This document shows, piece by piece, positions 10,900 through 22,295 of a stretch of DNA of 64,000 nucleotides. The notes below the pieces were generated by a model. The model did no database searches, had not been told where the DNA came from, and worked only from the letters and a program-made list of their open reading frames with translations. The position numbers and the translations under genes are program-made. Origin of the DNA: Ceratothoa steindachneri (Eukaryota > Arthropoda > Malacostraca > Isopoda > Cymothoidae); assembly GCA_963969495.1 (NCBI GenBank), contig OZ018326.1, forward strand, positions 4,827,944 through 4,891,943. The letters are read 5' to 3'. How positions within the stretch are numbered: the first letter of the stretch is position 1; every line of letters begins with the position of its first letter.

Positions 10900-11940
10900 T
10901 GTGTTTATTGTATCATTCATGCCATTTTGAGTTATTTTAGCTCTGAACTTTGTTTATGTATTGTTATGTTACTTGTTTTTACTTTCCCTACTTTGTTCAC
11001 TTTCTTTTGTTGTGAACGCTTTTTTCGCTATTTCACTTTAGTTTCACTTAATTCACTTATTTTACTATTACCTTTCATTTCACTATAATTTTTGCTAAAC
11101 TTTTTAATATTTTCACATATTACACTTTTGGTTCATTTTGTTCGTATTATTTTTGTCTAAACTTTTGATCTGTGTTTTCTTCTTAGCCGGTTGTTTCTTC
11201 CTACTTTAGTTGTTTAAATTCGCTTGTCTTATTAGGGTAAGATTATATAGATAGCATAAAGTGCGAATGTCGAGAGAGAGAGAGGGAGAGAGAGAGATAG
11301 GATAGATAGAAATTAAAGTGTGGTCTGTTGTTGTGGGTATTAATGTGTGTAGGATGATAGATGAAGTTGATGCAGTGATGATGTGAAAGATTTGCGCCAG
11401 GTTGCCTGGCCAACGCTTTCATTTTCTTTTATAATTTTTTTTTTAGATACCTACTTATATTATGCATTCGAACCTTTGTTTCCATTTGCTCAATTGAGCG
11501 TCTGTATCATTTTTTAATTTTTGTTTTATTTATTTTTTGTGCTTCTTTCGCTTTTTGAGGGGTATTTATTTGTTTATTGATTTATTATTATTATTATTAT
11601 TTTACTTTTATTTTATTTTATGGTCAGTAATCACTTTTAGTTCGTCATCGGGATTCTCATTTGAGTTGTATAGTTGGTAGTCATAATCGGTTGTCCTTTT
11701 TTAGTTACGTTTCTGGTAGTTACATTTATCTACTATAGTTTATTACCTATAGATTGGATTGACGTTTGTTAATGTTTATCTCAGCCTTCCGTTGAAGCTT
11801 CGTTTATAGTGCGTACGGTGGTTTGGTCTATTATATTCTGGGGTATTGTATTCTCCATTTTTTTCCCCAGTTTTCTTGCTCTTTTTTTCTAAGACTGTGT
11901 TCATGGGTTCTATAGTAGTTCTGAGGTGGAGTTATGCTGC
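10900..11940. other. T-rich non-coding stretch
   Basis: Plus strand is strongly T-rich with a (GA)n patch at 11273-11310 and a short (TTA)n run at 11583-11600. It lies downstream (minus strand) of the truncated RT frame and could be partly the 3' tail of that element. No motif supports this directly. Confidence 0.4.
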
Positions 11941-11959
11941 TGGTATTTAATCTAGTCTT

Positions 11960-13650
11960 CTTGTGTTTGTTATGGATCTAGTGGCTTGATTTTGGACTCT
12001 GTGGATTGCTAGCGCGGTGCCTGTCCCGCGCTTGCTCCAGAAGCCGTGCTGTTGTGGGTTGTATAGGTTGTTCTCGTTAAGGTGGTTGATCAACTTTCTC
12101 TAAGGAGCTTTTCTAGGACTTTTCCTAGAAATTCCAGGAGCGAGATCGGATGGAAGCTTCAGACTTGATGTTTTGGTTTGCTCGACTTCGGTAGGAAGAT
12201 CATCTTTGCCGTTTTAAATGCTTGGAGGAAATATCCCATATTTAGGCAGGCATTGAAGATCTTCACTACCGATTCGTGCACATTTTCTAGGGCATAAATT
12301 AAGTGAACTTTGGATATCCAACTTTGTCCTGGATCCTTTTGTTTATAGGATTTTAAGGATTTTAAGGATTTGTCTTTGTTCGTCGACCTTTTTAAATGGT
12401 ATAGTACGTTCACGTTGTGTTTCAAGGCTAGGTAGGATTTCTTTATCGTAGTTTTGATCGAATTCTTAGTTCTCTTCCGATGAAATAGAAAATAATTTCT
12501 TCCACTGTGTTCGGAAGTTTTCTTGAAGCTCCTCATTTTATTATACTCTGCGGTTCTGTATTTCAGGCTTATTTCCTCATTTGGCTGTGATCCTCGTAAT
12601 TTCCCGGATTTCCTCTAGAATTTCCTCAGATCCTTTTCTATTTCCATTTTACCTATTATATTATTCCAGAGACGGTCTGAATTTTCCTTAATGAAGGTGT
12701 CTATTCTCCTTGTGATTCCGATTATACTTCTGTACGTTTGCATCGTATTTCCAATATCCTGATTTAATTATTAGGTTTTGAAAATCTTCCATTTCATCTT
12801 GGATCTCTTGGGTCCATTTGGTACAGATATGGTTATGTATTCTATTGTTAGGGTGTGTATACTGTCCACCTCTCTGAATTTTCTGTTAATTAATTCTAGT
12901 TAGTCATCTATTTTCTCTTTACCTTGGTTGTTAAGGGATCCAGTTTCTATTGTGTTTAAGTACTGTCTGTATCTATCCCAGTTTGTTATGCTGGCTGCTT
13001 TTCTGCGTGTTATTTTTATTTGGATGGGCGTCGTTGAGATTGTGGTAATTATGCTTAAATAGCCGTAGGGGGTTGCGGGGCCTGGCTGTGTGTGGCGATT
13101 TAGATTAAAGCTTTGATTCGTTAAAATAATATCTGGGGTAGTCAAGGCTCGAGCTGTAAGGTAAGTAGGTAAGTGTGGTCATTATCTGTTTAGTAGGACT
13201 CTTTGCACTAGGAGTTGAAGGTTTTTCCCGTTCCATTGGTATGGCTATGTACCCTGCTTACCTGCAACTTGCGTTAAAGGCCTTCATCTAGAAAGGTTGC
13301 TGCCTGTCTACGGTAGAGCTTAATGAAATTGGGTATCTGTAGGTATGAGCGTCTTGGGGGTTAGTAGGCCCCGGCAATGACTAGATCTAGGTCTTTTATT
13401 TCTCAGAAATGAATTATTTTTCTAATACCTATTGCAACTCCGTCATATCTTAGGGGGAGTAGTGGGTTGCTATGAATTTATAATTCGGAATTTTTATTGT
13501 TTCCATCTCTATGTTCATACCATGTTTTGTTAGGATTATTTAGTCTGGGTCTTCGTTTCTTATTATTTTCGAGTAGATTATTTGTTTCTCCTTCCAGCGG
13601 TTAACGTTCAAGATGAATATTTTAAATCTACGTCGATACGTGTTCATTGT
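11960..13650 (-). pseudogene. Non-LTR ORF2: endonuclease and partial RT
   Basis: The minus strand starts FKIFILNVNRWKEKQIIYSK at about 13620, the typical first strand of the apurinic-like endonuclease domain. At 13145-12900 it reads TPDIILTN, then PATPYGYLSIITTIS, the end of that domain (family: PDI.l.N ... SDHLPI). Here the SDH triad is replaced by PYGH/Y-like residues, so the nuclease is degenerate. A linker follows, then RT blocks: KIFNACLNMGYFLQAFKTAK, SFHPISLLEFLGKVLEKLL, and after a frameshift LINHLNENNLYNPQQHGF with GFWSKRGTGTALA. The sequence ends before the catalytic YADD box. The element is 3'-truncated or rearranged there. Confidence 0.7.
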
Positions 13651-13859
13651 TCTATATATCTGTTTTTGGTCTTTTCCTTGGTTTGTTTTTTCTGGTCGGC
13701 CTGGGGATCGAGTGCATCCATTTCCTTTCTTTTTAAATTCACCGCACGAGATGTTACTGCATAATTCTGGGGGGATGTGTATCATGTCCTTTTTCAGTGC
13801 ATTGTTAACTTCCGTTTAGTCTGCCTCTGCTTCGTATTCCCATCTATATTTTCCTTTGA

Positions 13860-15110
13860 CTAGTCCATGGACTATTTTCTTTTGCTTATATTGCTTTGGA
13901 ATGGGGTAAGCATGCGATCCGTACTTTTGATGTTGAAGTGTTGGGTGGTCATTTTTAATTTTTGTTTTTCTAAGTTTGTTTTTGTGTTTTCGTCCTTAAA
14001 ATCAGTTTCCATTTCACTTTTGACTTCTTCTTTTTCATCTACATGATAAGTATTGTCCTTTGCAGTCATGTTTATTTTATACAATTCGCTCGAGGGTGGG
14101 TTCTCCGGGAACGACATTTTCTTTAGCCCGTTTTGTTCAAGCATGGTATTCAGTTCAGTTGCATATGAACCCGGTTTCGCCATGTTGACAAAGTGGGCAT
14201 GTATTATGAACAGAATTAAGTCAGGCCTCATGCTACCCTCGATATTGACTGTTGTGGTCTGTGTGGCGGGTGCAGTGACGCTTCCTTAAGCTGTTGCTGT
14301 GGCATAGGAAGGATTTTTCCTTCCTTTATTCTATGTGTTAATCTCACCTCTTTTCTTCCGAATTAATTGTTTTTAACTGAGCATGATATGGCTAGATTTC
14401 TATGCCCATTTCCACAATTTAAGCATTTTTTGTGCTTCTGCACTCGTCCCACCTGTGATCTTGGCTTGAGCATTCAGAGCATGCTTTTCCTTTGAAGGTA
14501 TATTCCTTGGCATGTGAAGCATGCTTGCACTGACACGATTTGATCCGGAGATATTTTTTGTGTAGAATGCAAAGAGTCTTTGTTCGGCGGGTTTCTTTGA
14601 AATTTCTGTAGATCTGAAGGTCACTTTGAAGACGTGACTATGTTATTTTCCATTCTGGTCCTTAGATTTGATCACGTCCTCGATCTTTGTCCATTCTTGT
14701 TCTTTTTCGAATTCCTCTTTTATTTTTGGGGTAGTGTCCTTTCATATCCATGGATCAAGGCACCGGCATATTACGGATTTTTTTTGGCACGTCAAGCGCG
14801 CGTTCGGGAAACAATGCCCATTTTCCAGAGTTTTTTGGCTGCGCCCTGACTCAGAAGGAGATTTAGGTCGTTTTCAGTGTCGCAAAGTGCCACATATCCA
14901 TTGTGTGATCCTTTAGTCGTAAAAGGACCACTCCTATATCTGCATAGATGGTCTTTAGCGTCTGTTCCCGCGAGGGTTTCTCCCGACCGGGCAGGATGCG
15001 AAGGGAGACCCTATTCGCTCCTTCACAGTCGTCTATTGTGGCTGGGTTGCAGCCTCCTCCTTTTTGTGGGTTATCCTTTTTCCGTACCTAGTAAGTTTCT
15101 CTGGGATAAA
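13860..15110 (-). pseudogene. Non-LTR ORF1, zinc-knuckle nucleocapsid-like
   Basis: From 14640 down the minus strand reads SCQCKHASHAKEY, then GKACSECSSQDHRWDEC, then after a stop NCGNGHRNLAISC. These are successive CCHC zinc knuckles, CxxCxxxxHxxxxC. The first has Tyr in place of the last Cys. Further upstream is YVALCDTENDLNLLLSQGA, similar to the RRM-like part of such ORF1 proteins. Downstream the frame at 13872-14231 starts LILFIIHAHFVNMAKPGSYA and runs into LNTMLEQNGLKKMSFPENPP, a block shared by arthropod Jockey-type ORF1 C-termini. The protein would coat the RNA and act as a chaperone. Frameshifts at about 14640, 14400 and 14240 break it. Confidence 0.65.
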
Positions 15111-15115
15111 AAATG

Positions 15116-15600
15116 TTATATTTGAGATGAAAATGAGAATGTCTCCCCCATCCACTTAATCTTTAGCATAGCGGGTGTAAATGCCTGGGTATGAATGATG
15201 AATGAATAATATGATTGACCTGGGAAGGCCCTCCAGAATAATGACTCATGGGCGACTCGATGATAAATGGCGATTGAATCAACTACCACTGCCCGAGGTG
15301 CCACCTCTTTTTTGGTTTGGGTATCTAGGCTGATCCAGCACACATAGAGACGGTTTTATTTCCTCATAGATAACGAATACTTGGGTAATAGCTCAAAATT
15401 TGGCGTTTCCATAGTCGGGCTAGCCAGGAAAAAACAGAAATCGTTCTCATTTCTTTAATTTTAAAGATATTCACCCCAAATTTGGCATGAAGCACCCTGG
15501 GACCAATGTACTGTTAAGATTGTAGTCAGATTTTTATTCGACCAACGAATTCGGCGTGACGAATGAAAGAGTGACTTATTTAATGTAAAATAAAAACCTT
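15116..15600. other. Spacer between two non-LTR elements
   Basis: Lies after the last RT codons of the upstream element (15614) and before the ORF1 of the downstream one. A 75-codon minus frame at 15116-15343 is open but matches nothing that I recognise. It is most likely the 3' untranslated tail of the upstream element. Confidence 0.4.
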
Positions 15601-17460
15601 ATATTTATAACGTCTATTGGTTATATTCAATTCGTAATATATATACTGCCTCATTCTGTATACGTTGCATTCTTATTAGATTGCTTCTTGAAACCGTATG
15701 CATGACAATTGTTGGATATATCAAGGTAGGCTGTATCATGGCCTGGTAGAGCTTTTTCATATATTTAATGTTTAGTTTACTTAATCTGTAGAGTAAGGAT
15801 ATCATGCCTCGTGCTTTGTTTATTATTTCGGTCACGTGTTTCTTGTCACCATTTTTGTTAATAATTATGCCTAAAATTTTGCCTTCACTATTATACCTTT
15901 ATCATTCTCCATCTACGTAAACGTCGGATAGTTTTCTGTGATACATAGGTATAATTTTAAATTTATCTTTATTCGTTTTAATTTTCCATTTGCGTTAATA
16001 CTCGTTTAGATTTTCTATTTCTGTTGCCGTTACTCTGGCTTGCATTTGAGGGTTCCTATAAACGTAGGGAATTAATTAAGTCAAATAATTTGCGTATTAT
16101 ATGTTCACACAGCCATTGTTCCTGGATGGGGAATATCCGATGTATACACTGAGTATAGCGAAGGACTCAAACACCCTCCCTGAGTGAGGTCCGCTTTAAG
16201 CTTGAATCTTTCACCTTGGAAATTTCCCGTGCCTAGGCATGCATATCTTTCCATGTCACAGAAAATTCTTTCCAAATAGTTGTTGATTACTTTATCGAAT
16301 GCTTTCGATACGTCCCGACATACAATGTCCATACTGCATTTCTCTCCTTTCACTTTGCATATTTTTTCTGCAATCACACTGAGAGCCATCTTCGTATGCC
16401 TGTTCTTTCTGAAGCCGAATTGTTGATTGTTCTAGAGATTGTTTTATGTGAGATACTCATTTAATCTCGTGTTCAGGATTTTGTTCAACACCTTCCCGAT
16501 GAAGTCGAGAAGGGAAATAGGTCGGATGTTTTCGACTTCCGAAGTTGGTTTTCCCTGCTTCGTTATTAATATAATTTTGGTAATCTTTAACTCATCTGGG
16601 AAGTATCCCGTGTTTATACAGGCGTTAAACACGTTCATTATCTCTTTGAGTATATTATCCGGTGCTTCTATATAGATTTTTCTGGTGATGGCCGATTTTC
16701 GATGCGCCCTTTTGTTTAAAACTTGAGATGGTATTCTTTAATTCCTCGATTGTGATTTTGGCGTTAAATCCATCGTTTGCATACTGTTTTTCTTTTACGT
16801 AGTAAAATGGAGAAATCCTCACGATCCGTCCGTTTAGTTCGTCAATTATTTAGTTTTAGAAGTCTATATCGTTGTTTTCGTGTTCCTCCTTGCCACTGTT
16901 GAACACTCCTTTCCAGTGTTGCCTGAACAATTTTTCAATCTCGCCTTCATCATCGATAATTACCCGTTTCTGTCCTTAAGCTTTATGTTTTCTTTACCTT
17001 TAACATTTCCCATTCTTTTTATCCTTTTCCAAAATTCTCTGGGCAATAACTCGTTGTCAATATTTTAAACGGCTATGCCTTAGTATTTTCTTTGTTTGTC
17101 CGTTATTGTGTTTAGTATTTCTCTCTTCTTCGTTCTCAGATTGCGGTATTTTCCCCTTGAGGTTGCGTTTATTATTGTGCCCTCGTTTATCGCATTTATT
17201 TCTGCATTTATAGTTTTCATTTCGTCTGTCCATATGAAGTATTTAACTCTTTTGTATGTGTTTCTGGGTATTGCATTCTCGTCAGCTGTTTGTATTCGCG
17301 TCCTTATTTTTTCCAGCTCGCCGTCAATTTCTTCTAAGTTAGCTTCATTTAGTCTGTTTGGTGCATAGCCATTCAATTCTCGTTTGTATATTTTCCAGTC
17401 TACTCTAAGGTATGGCTTGCATTTGTTGGCAAGTATTTGTATATGTTGTTAATTCACGAA
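15600..17460 (-). pseudogene. R1/Jockey-like non-LTR RT, 5'-truncated
   Basis: Minus-strand frames follow one another as one ORF2. The frame at 17376-17080 is the linker after the endonuclease (RVKYFIWTDEMKTINAEIN). At 16638-16444 come the first RT blocks: FNACINTGYFPDELKITKI, NIRPISLLDFIGKVLNKIL. At 16440-16105 come NNQQFGFRKNRHTKMALS, DIVCRDVSKAFDKVINNYLE and LTQGGCLSPSLYSVYTSDIP, with the first catalytic Asp in the KAFDKV block kept. The YADD box is mutated to YANY (16085-16096). The C-terminal domain at 15835-15614 reads KLYQAMIQPTLIYP and MQRIQNEAVYILR. The endonuclease is missing because the sequence switches to repeat P at about 17465. At least five stops or shifts break the frame. Confidence 0.75.
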
Positions 17461-17464
17461 GACT

Positions 17465-17925
17465 AGTGTTTTTTTTGGGTTTTTTTAGTGAGAAAAGGTA
17501 GGGCTCGCGGTTACTCCTCCCCTATGAACCCCTCCTAAGATTCTGGGGCACAGAAGAGGTGGAGACCCGCGGCCGACTTACCCCTGGAGAAAATCCACAC
17601 ACTTCTGACTCAGTTCAAGTGAACCGATAGTGAAGGGCTTAATGGGAAGCCCAGAACAAGCTTTAGAAGAGGGTTTATAGTGGGAGACGGAAAGTTTTGA
17701 GTTAAAAGAGGTAAGATTGGTGAGACGGCAGATTGAGCAACCTCTGTAGTAAAAAGTGGAAAGGGTGGAATACCTTTGCCCGAGGGACAACGGGAACCTT
17801 CGGATTAACGTGGATTCCGAACCACCGTCATCAATTTATTCATCATTCTTACTTCCTTTCTCACACTTTTAACACCTATGTTCCTCTTACAGAAGTGGGA
17901 GGACCGCCTTATCTCTGTTCCCTTC
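17465..17925. repeat. Direct repeat P, copy 2
   Basis: Second copy of the repeat seen at 10425-10890, same orientation. It runs directly into repeat Q at about 17926. It also marks the point where the non-LTR element at 15600-17460 loses its endonuclease. Confidence 0.75.
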
Positions 17926-18256
17926 TTCTCCACAGTCGGCTTGAGTGAGCTAACGAGCCTATTGTCCTTAAGAGGCCACCGGAAGAACTTCGATAGGGGG
18001 GGCCGGAGATGTATTCTCCACACTCGGCTTGAGCGAGATAACGGGCCTCTTGTCCTTAGAGTTCACCAGAAAAACTTCGGAGGACGTTGCCTCACGAGAC
18101 TGTCTTCTCTGACCCGAATATACGGGTTTGATGTCTAGCTTTTCCGTGGCTTGCGATTGTCACTCAACTTCTTTGGAGAGAGTTCCTTGAAATGCACTCC
18201 TTTTGGGGAACGTTCGTCGAACTAAATCTGTCTGTAATCCTGGAGCTGGTACATAT
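17926..18256. repeat. Repeat Q, left copy (LTR-like), with internal tandem units
   Basis: Matches 22296-22718 in the same orientation. Shared words are GAGCTAACG, CCTCTTGTCCTTA, GTTCACCAGAA, CTCCACACTC, GACGTTGCCTCACG and GTCACTCAACTTCT. Inside are two tandem units of roughly 75-85 bp built on GCTAAC-GGCCT-TTGTCCTTAAGAG. The two Q copies lie on both sides of a minus-strand gypsy-type element, as LTRs would. Confidence 0.65.
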
Positions 18257-18259
18257 ATA

Positions 18260-18710
18260 CCCAGAGATCTGCAAAAACAGGAAGAGACAGAGTCCTTCTC
18301 TAACCTTCGTTATCGGCCTTGACAAACCAAGCGTCTCCTTAGGGGGAAGTGTCAACGATAAGGATCAACGGCCCCAGACGGATGACCAGTGGCTGGAGCC
18401 ATAAAAACGGTTTACGGCGAATCTTAAAATGTAATCTCCCCACCCGAGGGGGGGAGGGAAGAGTGAAACAGTCGAAAGGTAGCTCCAATTTCTGCGTCAT
18501 ACCTCGGTGGCAATTTCGCGGAGACCTAGTGGTGAGTCCAAAACGGGAGGGTGATGTCGGAATAGGAGTAATATCTTAGGAGATGGGGAAATAATATTAT
18601 TCTAAGGAGATACCTCTACACTTCTCCTTATTTAGAGATATTTTTACAGCAAAGGACACTTTAGAGCGAATAAAACTTCTACAATCTAAAACAGTGAAAG
18701 GTCATTTCCA
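18260..18710. other. Non-coding spacer in the gypsy-type element
   Basis: Between the integrase end and repeat Q. Reverse transcriptase and RNase H coding would be expected here in a Gmr1-like element but none of their motifs is readable. The stretch is GC-richer than the surroundings. Confidence 0.45.
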
Positions 18711-18713
18711 GTG

Positions 18714-19965
18714 TTAGAAGAGCTTATTTTCTTCAGAGAGAAGCAAGAGCAGTACTTCGTCCACTGGATTGAAAGAACGTGCCTTTGATTTTAGATCGAA
18801 GTAGGTGCGGTATTTCTCCAAGTTTACTTCTGCGTTCCGGAGAGTGATGTGCGCACTTTTTTCTAAACGTGTAAGCAGGTCTAAAACGTAAGCGTAAGAG
18901 GATTTAATTTCCTCATCCATTCTAGGATTAGACCACAATTTTTTAAAATGCTCATGGGTCATCGGACGTTACATCCATATAACAGCTCAAAGGGAGCAAA
19001 CCCCAAAGTCGTATGGGGGACTTCGCCACAAGCAAATAACGTTAGGAAGAGGTAGCGGTGGCACTTTTGGGGCTGGTCATGACACACTTTCTCGAGGACC
19101 ATTTTAAGGGTAACGTTAAACTTTTCACACATGCCGTTAGCGGAAGGGTGCCAAGGGCTCGTGAAGAGGGGCTTGATGAGAAGGAGTTTACCGACATACT
19201 CCATCAATTCAGAGGTAAATTGACGTCCTCTGTCGGAAAAGATCTCCTTTGGGATTCCTACTGGGGAAAAGATTGAGATTAGAGCTTCTGCACAAGAAAT
19301 GCTGTCAATCATTTTCATGGGGATAGCCCCTGGAAAACGGTTGGCACAATTGAAAAGTGTTAAAATATAAGAGTGCTCTTCGCTCGACAGCAGAGGAATG
19401 GGGCCTATTAAGTCGATTAAAAGCCGGGCGAAGAGCTCGGCCACTCTCGGATTCTTTTAAAGGGGGGCGGGGGCTACACGCCCTTTGGAGGTGCCCCTCT
19501 GGCAAAAGTCACCTAACATGCAGAAGTCGATAATTTCTTTGGCTGCTACTGGCCAAAAGAAATATTTAAAAAATCGCTGTGCCGTTTTGTTATGACCGAA
19601 ATGTCAGGCCATTAGGCCATCTTAAGCCATCTTTAGAACGGGTTTAATATACATTTTTCGGCACACACAACGCGTTGGACGGGGGGCTGTCCGGTTCAAC
19701 AGAAGAACGATATAATAACTCATCTTTGACGCTGTATTCGATCTTGCGGTTGCTTCGCACCGTTTCAGTCTCCTTCTTCCTTGCTTTCTCCCACAGTGGT
19801 TGTAATGTGGGAAATTTTTTCTGTGCCTCAGCAAGTTCGACATTGGTGGCGAGGTCGATGTCTGGGGACGATATGGGTAGCGAAAGCGATACATCCTTCT
19901 TGGCCTGGGCCTTGGTAACGACCGGCTGAGCGATTGGGTTTTGGGAGAGCTGTGCACTCTGTCCA
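18714..19965 (-). pseudogene. Gypsy-type integrase (DDE), broken
   Basis: The catalytic core lies at 19444-18959: LIDLIGPIPLLSSEEHSYIL with the first Asp, EIFSDRGRQFTSELMEYVGK with the second Asp, and NGMCEKFNVTLKMVLEKVC with the Glu, followed by TTLGFAPFELLYGCNVR. All three catalytic residues are kept. Upstream (19960-19520), in changing frames, are remnants of the region before the core (KIEYSVKDELLYRSS, AQKKFPTLQPLWEKARKKET). The zinc-binding HHCC block is scrambled. The frame at 18962-18714 is the C-terminal region (SSYAYVLDLLTRLEKSAHIT) and is clearly homologous to that at 63 kb. The enzyme would insert element DNA into the genome. Frameshifts near 19445 and 18960 prevent a full product. 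Confidence 0.75.
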
Positions 19966-19984
19966 ATAAGGACGGAGCAGAATT

Positions 19985-20175
19985 TTATCGGGGCGGTGAA
20001 TACGTCAGTCCATCCGATGAAGTACTGGCATTGTATATGGCACCATCCACTTGGAATCTGGTGGCACGATCTAAAAAGTCATGCACCAACGCGAACCAGT
20101 TCTGCTGGTAAATTACAGGGGGTAGCAGTTTGTCAGAAACTACTATATAGGTGTAACCTGTATCACTAACCAAGG
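19985..20175 (-). pseudogene. Retrotransposon aspartic protease fragment
   Basis: A 62-codon minus frame contains SDTGYTYIVVSDKLLPPV. The DTG triplet with following hydrophobic residues is the active-site loop of retroviral-type aspartic proteases, usually written A-L-V-D-T-G. It lies between gag and integrase, which is the expected place. Only the N-terminal lobe is clear. The usual second glycine-rich block is not seen. Confidence 0.5.
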
Positions 20176-20389
20176 TTGAGACTCGGCAACCATTTACAGC
20201 GCCATTTTTAAACTGCGCTCATGAAGGAACTCTTTTCAAACAGGAAATTTACCTGTTGATCCGGAAGAGAGGAAGCAGGGGCCGCTGGCGATGCGGCTGG
20301 CGGATAAGTCGAAAAAGAAGCAGAGATTTGGAGGACTGGTGAACTTGGTGACTCGACGAAGTCCTCAGTTGAAAATTTTAGGGGCAATT

Positions 20390-21517
20390 TTAACTCAGGT
20401 GCCCAGGGGTGCCACACGTGAAGAATACAATTGGTCTACGGGGGTAGTTGCTAGGCGTGGAGAAAAGTAACAGGGGATTCACGTCCCTTTTTTTTCTCGG
20501 CGGGTGAGGCCTGTACTTGCTCAGCGCTTGCACCTTTAGGAAGCCGTTGTTGCCCTTAGGTTGGCATTTGTTAAACCCAAACGTGTGTTTGGGGGAGGGA
20601 GGATGATTATCCTTGTCCTCCTTGGGGTAGAGGTCGTGATTGGAAGCGTGAAGGTCAGCTTCTTCCACACACTCCTTGGAAGTGAACACTCTTCTGTTTG
20701 ATATGAAAGCCCTTAGTTCGCGAGAGAGGGGCGAGATCAGTTCATCCCTTCGAATGAAGTCGATGAGCGACTCATAATCATTTGATACCCGGACGGAATC
20801 CAGCAAAATTGGAAGTTACGCCAAAGCATGGAATCAAATTGCCTGTAGGTTTTGCCGGGCTGTATTCGCGCGGAGCGGAACCAAACCTTATAAATTTGCA
20901 GATTCATGTTAATGGCAGAAAGAAGTTCTGCCTTTAGGCTTGAATAATCAAGGATGGCCTTGGAAGGGAGCGAAATGAATATGTCGCGAAGACGAGAATT
21001 TAATAGTGGAAGTAAACGGGAGACGCCATCTACTTCTAATTCCCAATTGTTGACTTCGATGATCTTCTCAAAGTGCGTTAAATAAGAGTAAAAATGAGGG
21101 TACTTGAGCCCGTTCATTTCGAGATCCTAGGAGCTTATCTCGACTTGGTCACGGCTTATCTCTCTCTCATGCTGCCTAATTCTTTCTTTTCTTCTGTTTC
21201 TGCTTCTCTCTGTGCTTTTTTTCTTTGTTTTCTCTCTGTGTTGTTCTTTCTTCGTTTTCTCTCTGTGTTCTTCTTTCTTCGGCTTCTGCTTCTGCTTCTC
21301 TCTGTGGTTTTCTTTCTTTGTTTTCTCTCTATGCTTTTGTTTCCACACGTTCGTCACGTTGCTTTTCCTGGACGTACGCAATTAAATCTTTCCCAGATAA
21401 GTTTAAAATCGTTCCTTGCTTATGCAAGCGATCGAATAAAGACATCTCGGATATGCTATTTGCGGCCTTTGCACGCGAAAAAACTGCCATAGCTATTGAA
21501 GCTTTACCCCAAAACAA
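20390..21517 (-). pseudogene. gag capsid/nucleocapsid of Gmr1-like element
   Basis: The likely Met is at 21517. The N-terminal part reads SLFDRLHKQGTILNLSGKDL then IAYVQEKQRDERVE. After a frameshift comes a charged repeat built on HREKTKKE (21200-21340), a long predicted helix common in this gag group. The frame at 21117-20737 (ELEVDGVSRLLPLLNSRLRD, ILDYSSLKAELLSAINM, KTYRQFDSMLWR) and the next at 20806-20390 (YESLIDFIRRDELISPLSRE, LRAFISNRRVFTSKECVEEA) match the capsid fold from which the vertebrate SCAN domain is thought to derive. A zinc knuckle FFTCGTPGHLS follows, with Phe in place of the first Cys. Gag would form the particle that packages the element RNA. At least two frameshifts break it. 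Confidence 0.65.
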
Positions 21518-21529
21518 ATATAAACTCTA

Positions 21530-22295
21530 GTAATGATAAAATTATTAAAAATTCCTAGTAAAATTCAGGAAAACTTACACAAAAAAAGTAAATAACTAAC
21601 TAACGGGCGAACCTGACTCACGACACACAAAAAAGACGGTTAGTCTTACCGCTTAGCTAGTATGGTCGTTTAAAGAACTAGAAAAAATCGATACACCACA
21701 CAAGAATAGGCCTAACAATTGGTCTTTACCCATTAATCAAAAGGAAAATTTTTCTAATATATTGTTGTTCAGATATTACTGGTAATGCAGCTGCTATCAA
21801 TTGAACTTAATGCTCCAAAATCAGGTGGGGAAGACCCAAAGCGCCTGACGCCAAATATCTTAATGTTGAAGTATGGCTAAGTGTACGGGAATCTTTGCGC
21901 ACAGGTTCTAAAGTAGGACAAGCAAGGCGACAACTTTTATTGTTCTAAGAGTGCGATTTCAATAGATAGAGGCAGTTGCGTGTCCAAGGAATATAATAGA
22001 CACAATAACAAAATTAGATTTTTAATACAAACTTAATAAAAGGCACAACAATAAATATGGATATATATGGGTACATAAATAAGACAGACTTAAGCTCCGA
22101 ATACTTATTAGATAACCGTAGTTAGGAAATGGTTATAATGTAAGATTGAGGGTAATGAGTTATTTACTTCCTTTGAAACTCGAGAGTAAAGTCAAGAAAA
22201 CTTGGGGGAGGTCTTAGTGACCTTGATTACTCACGGGGGTAGCCACTAACCTGCAGCGGGTAGGGCTACTTTCACGAAATTGTGTTTGTGAGATG
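21530..22295. other. Presumed 5' leader and LTR region of the Gmr1-like element
   Basis: No coding sequence. At 21841-21860 the minus strand reads TTTGGCGTCAGGCGC. This has the TGGCGTCAG look of a gypsy primer-binding site and lies about 325 bp before the gag start, as expected. From there to repeat Q at 22296 would then be 5' LTR. The stretch is only loosely like the 60.8-60.9 kb region beside the second copy (TAATACAAACTTAA, ATGGGTACA). The exact LTR ends were not found. Confidence 0.4.

Larger units (their letters stand above)
11950..15110 (-). mobile_element. R1/Jockey-like non-LTR retrotransposon, truncated in RT
   Basis: A minus-strand unit with an ORF1 (about 15110-13860) followed by an ORF2 (about 13650-11960). 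The order nucleocapsid-like ORF1, endonuclease, reverse transcriptase is that of R1/Jockey-type non-LTR elements, which insert by target-primed reverse transcription. ORF2 stops within the RT domain at about 11960, so most of the palm and the C-terminal domain are missing. A relative of the same general type sits just upstream at 15600-17460. Confidence 0.7.
18714..21530 (-). mobile_element. Gmr1-like Ty3/gypsy element: gag-protease-integrase, RT missing
   Basis: Minus-strand order is gag (about 21517-20390), protease (about 20170), zinc-binding pre-integrase and integrase (about 19960-18960) and an integrase tail (to 18714). Integrase follows protease directly, with no RT between them. In standard gypsy elements RT and RNase H come first; in the Gmr1 group integrase comes first, as in copia. 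A second copy at 61-64 kb shows RT after integrase, so the absence here is a deletion of the 3' part. Direct repeats Q flank the unit. Confidence 0.7.

Noticed and set aside
13582..14289. Plus-strand Phe-rich frames near 13.6-14.3 kb as secreted or membrane proteins
   Set aside because: They are antisense of the non-LTR ORF1 and endonuclease, whose zinc knuckles and catalytic blocks are readable on the minus strand.
10425..17925. P repeats as the LTR pair of one retrotransposon spanning 7.5 kb
   Set aside because: The interior consists of two separate non-LTR elements and no gag or pol of an LTR element.
21094..21530. Long plus-strand frames rich in Phe, Leu and Ser as membrane proteins
   Set aside because: They are the antisense of the HREKTKKE-rich gag helix, and the apparent hydrophobicity comes from the complementary codons.
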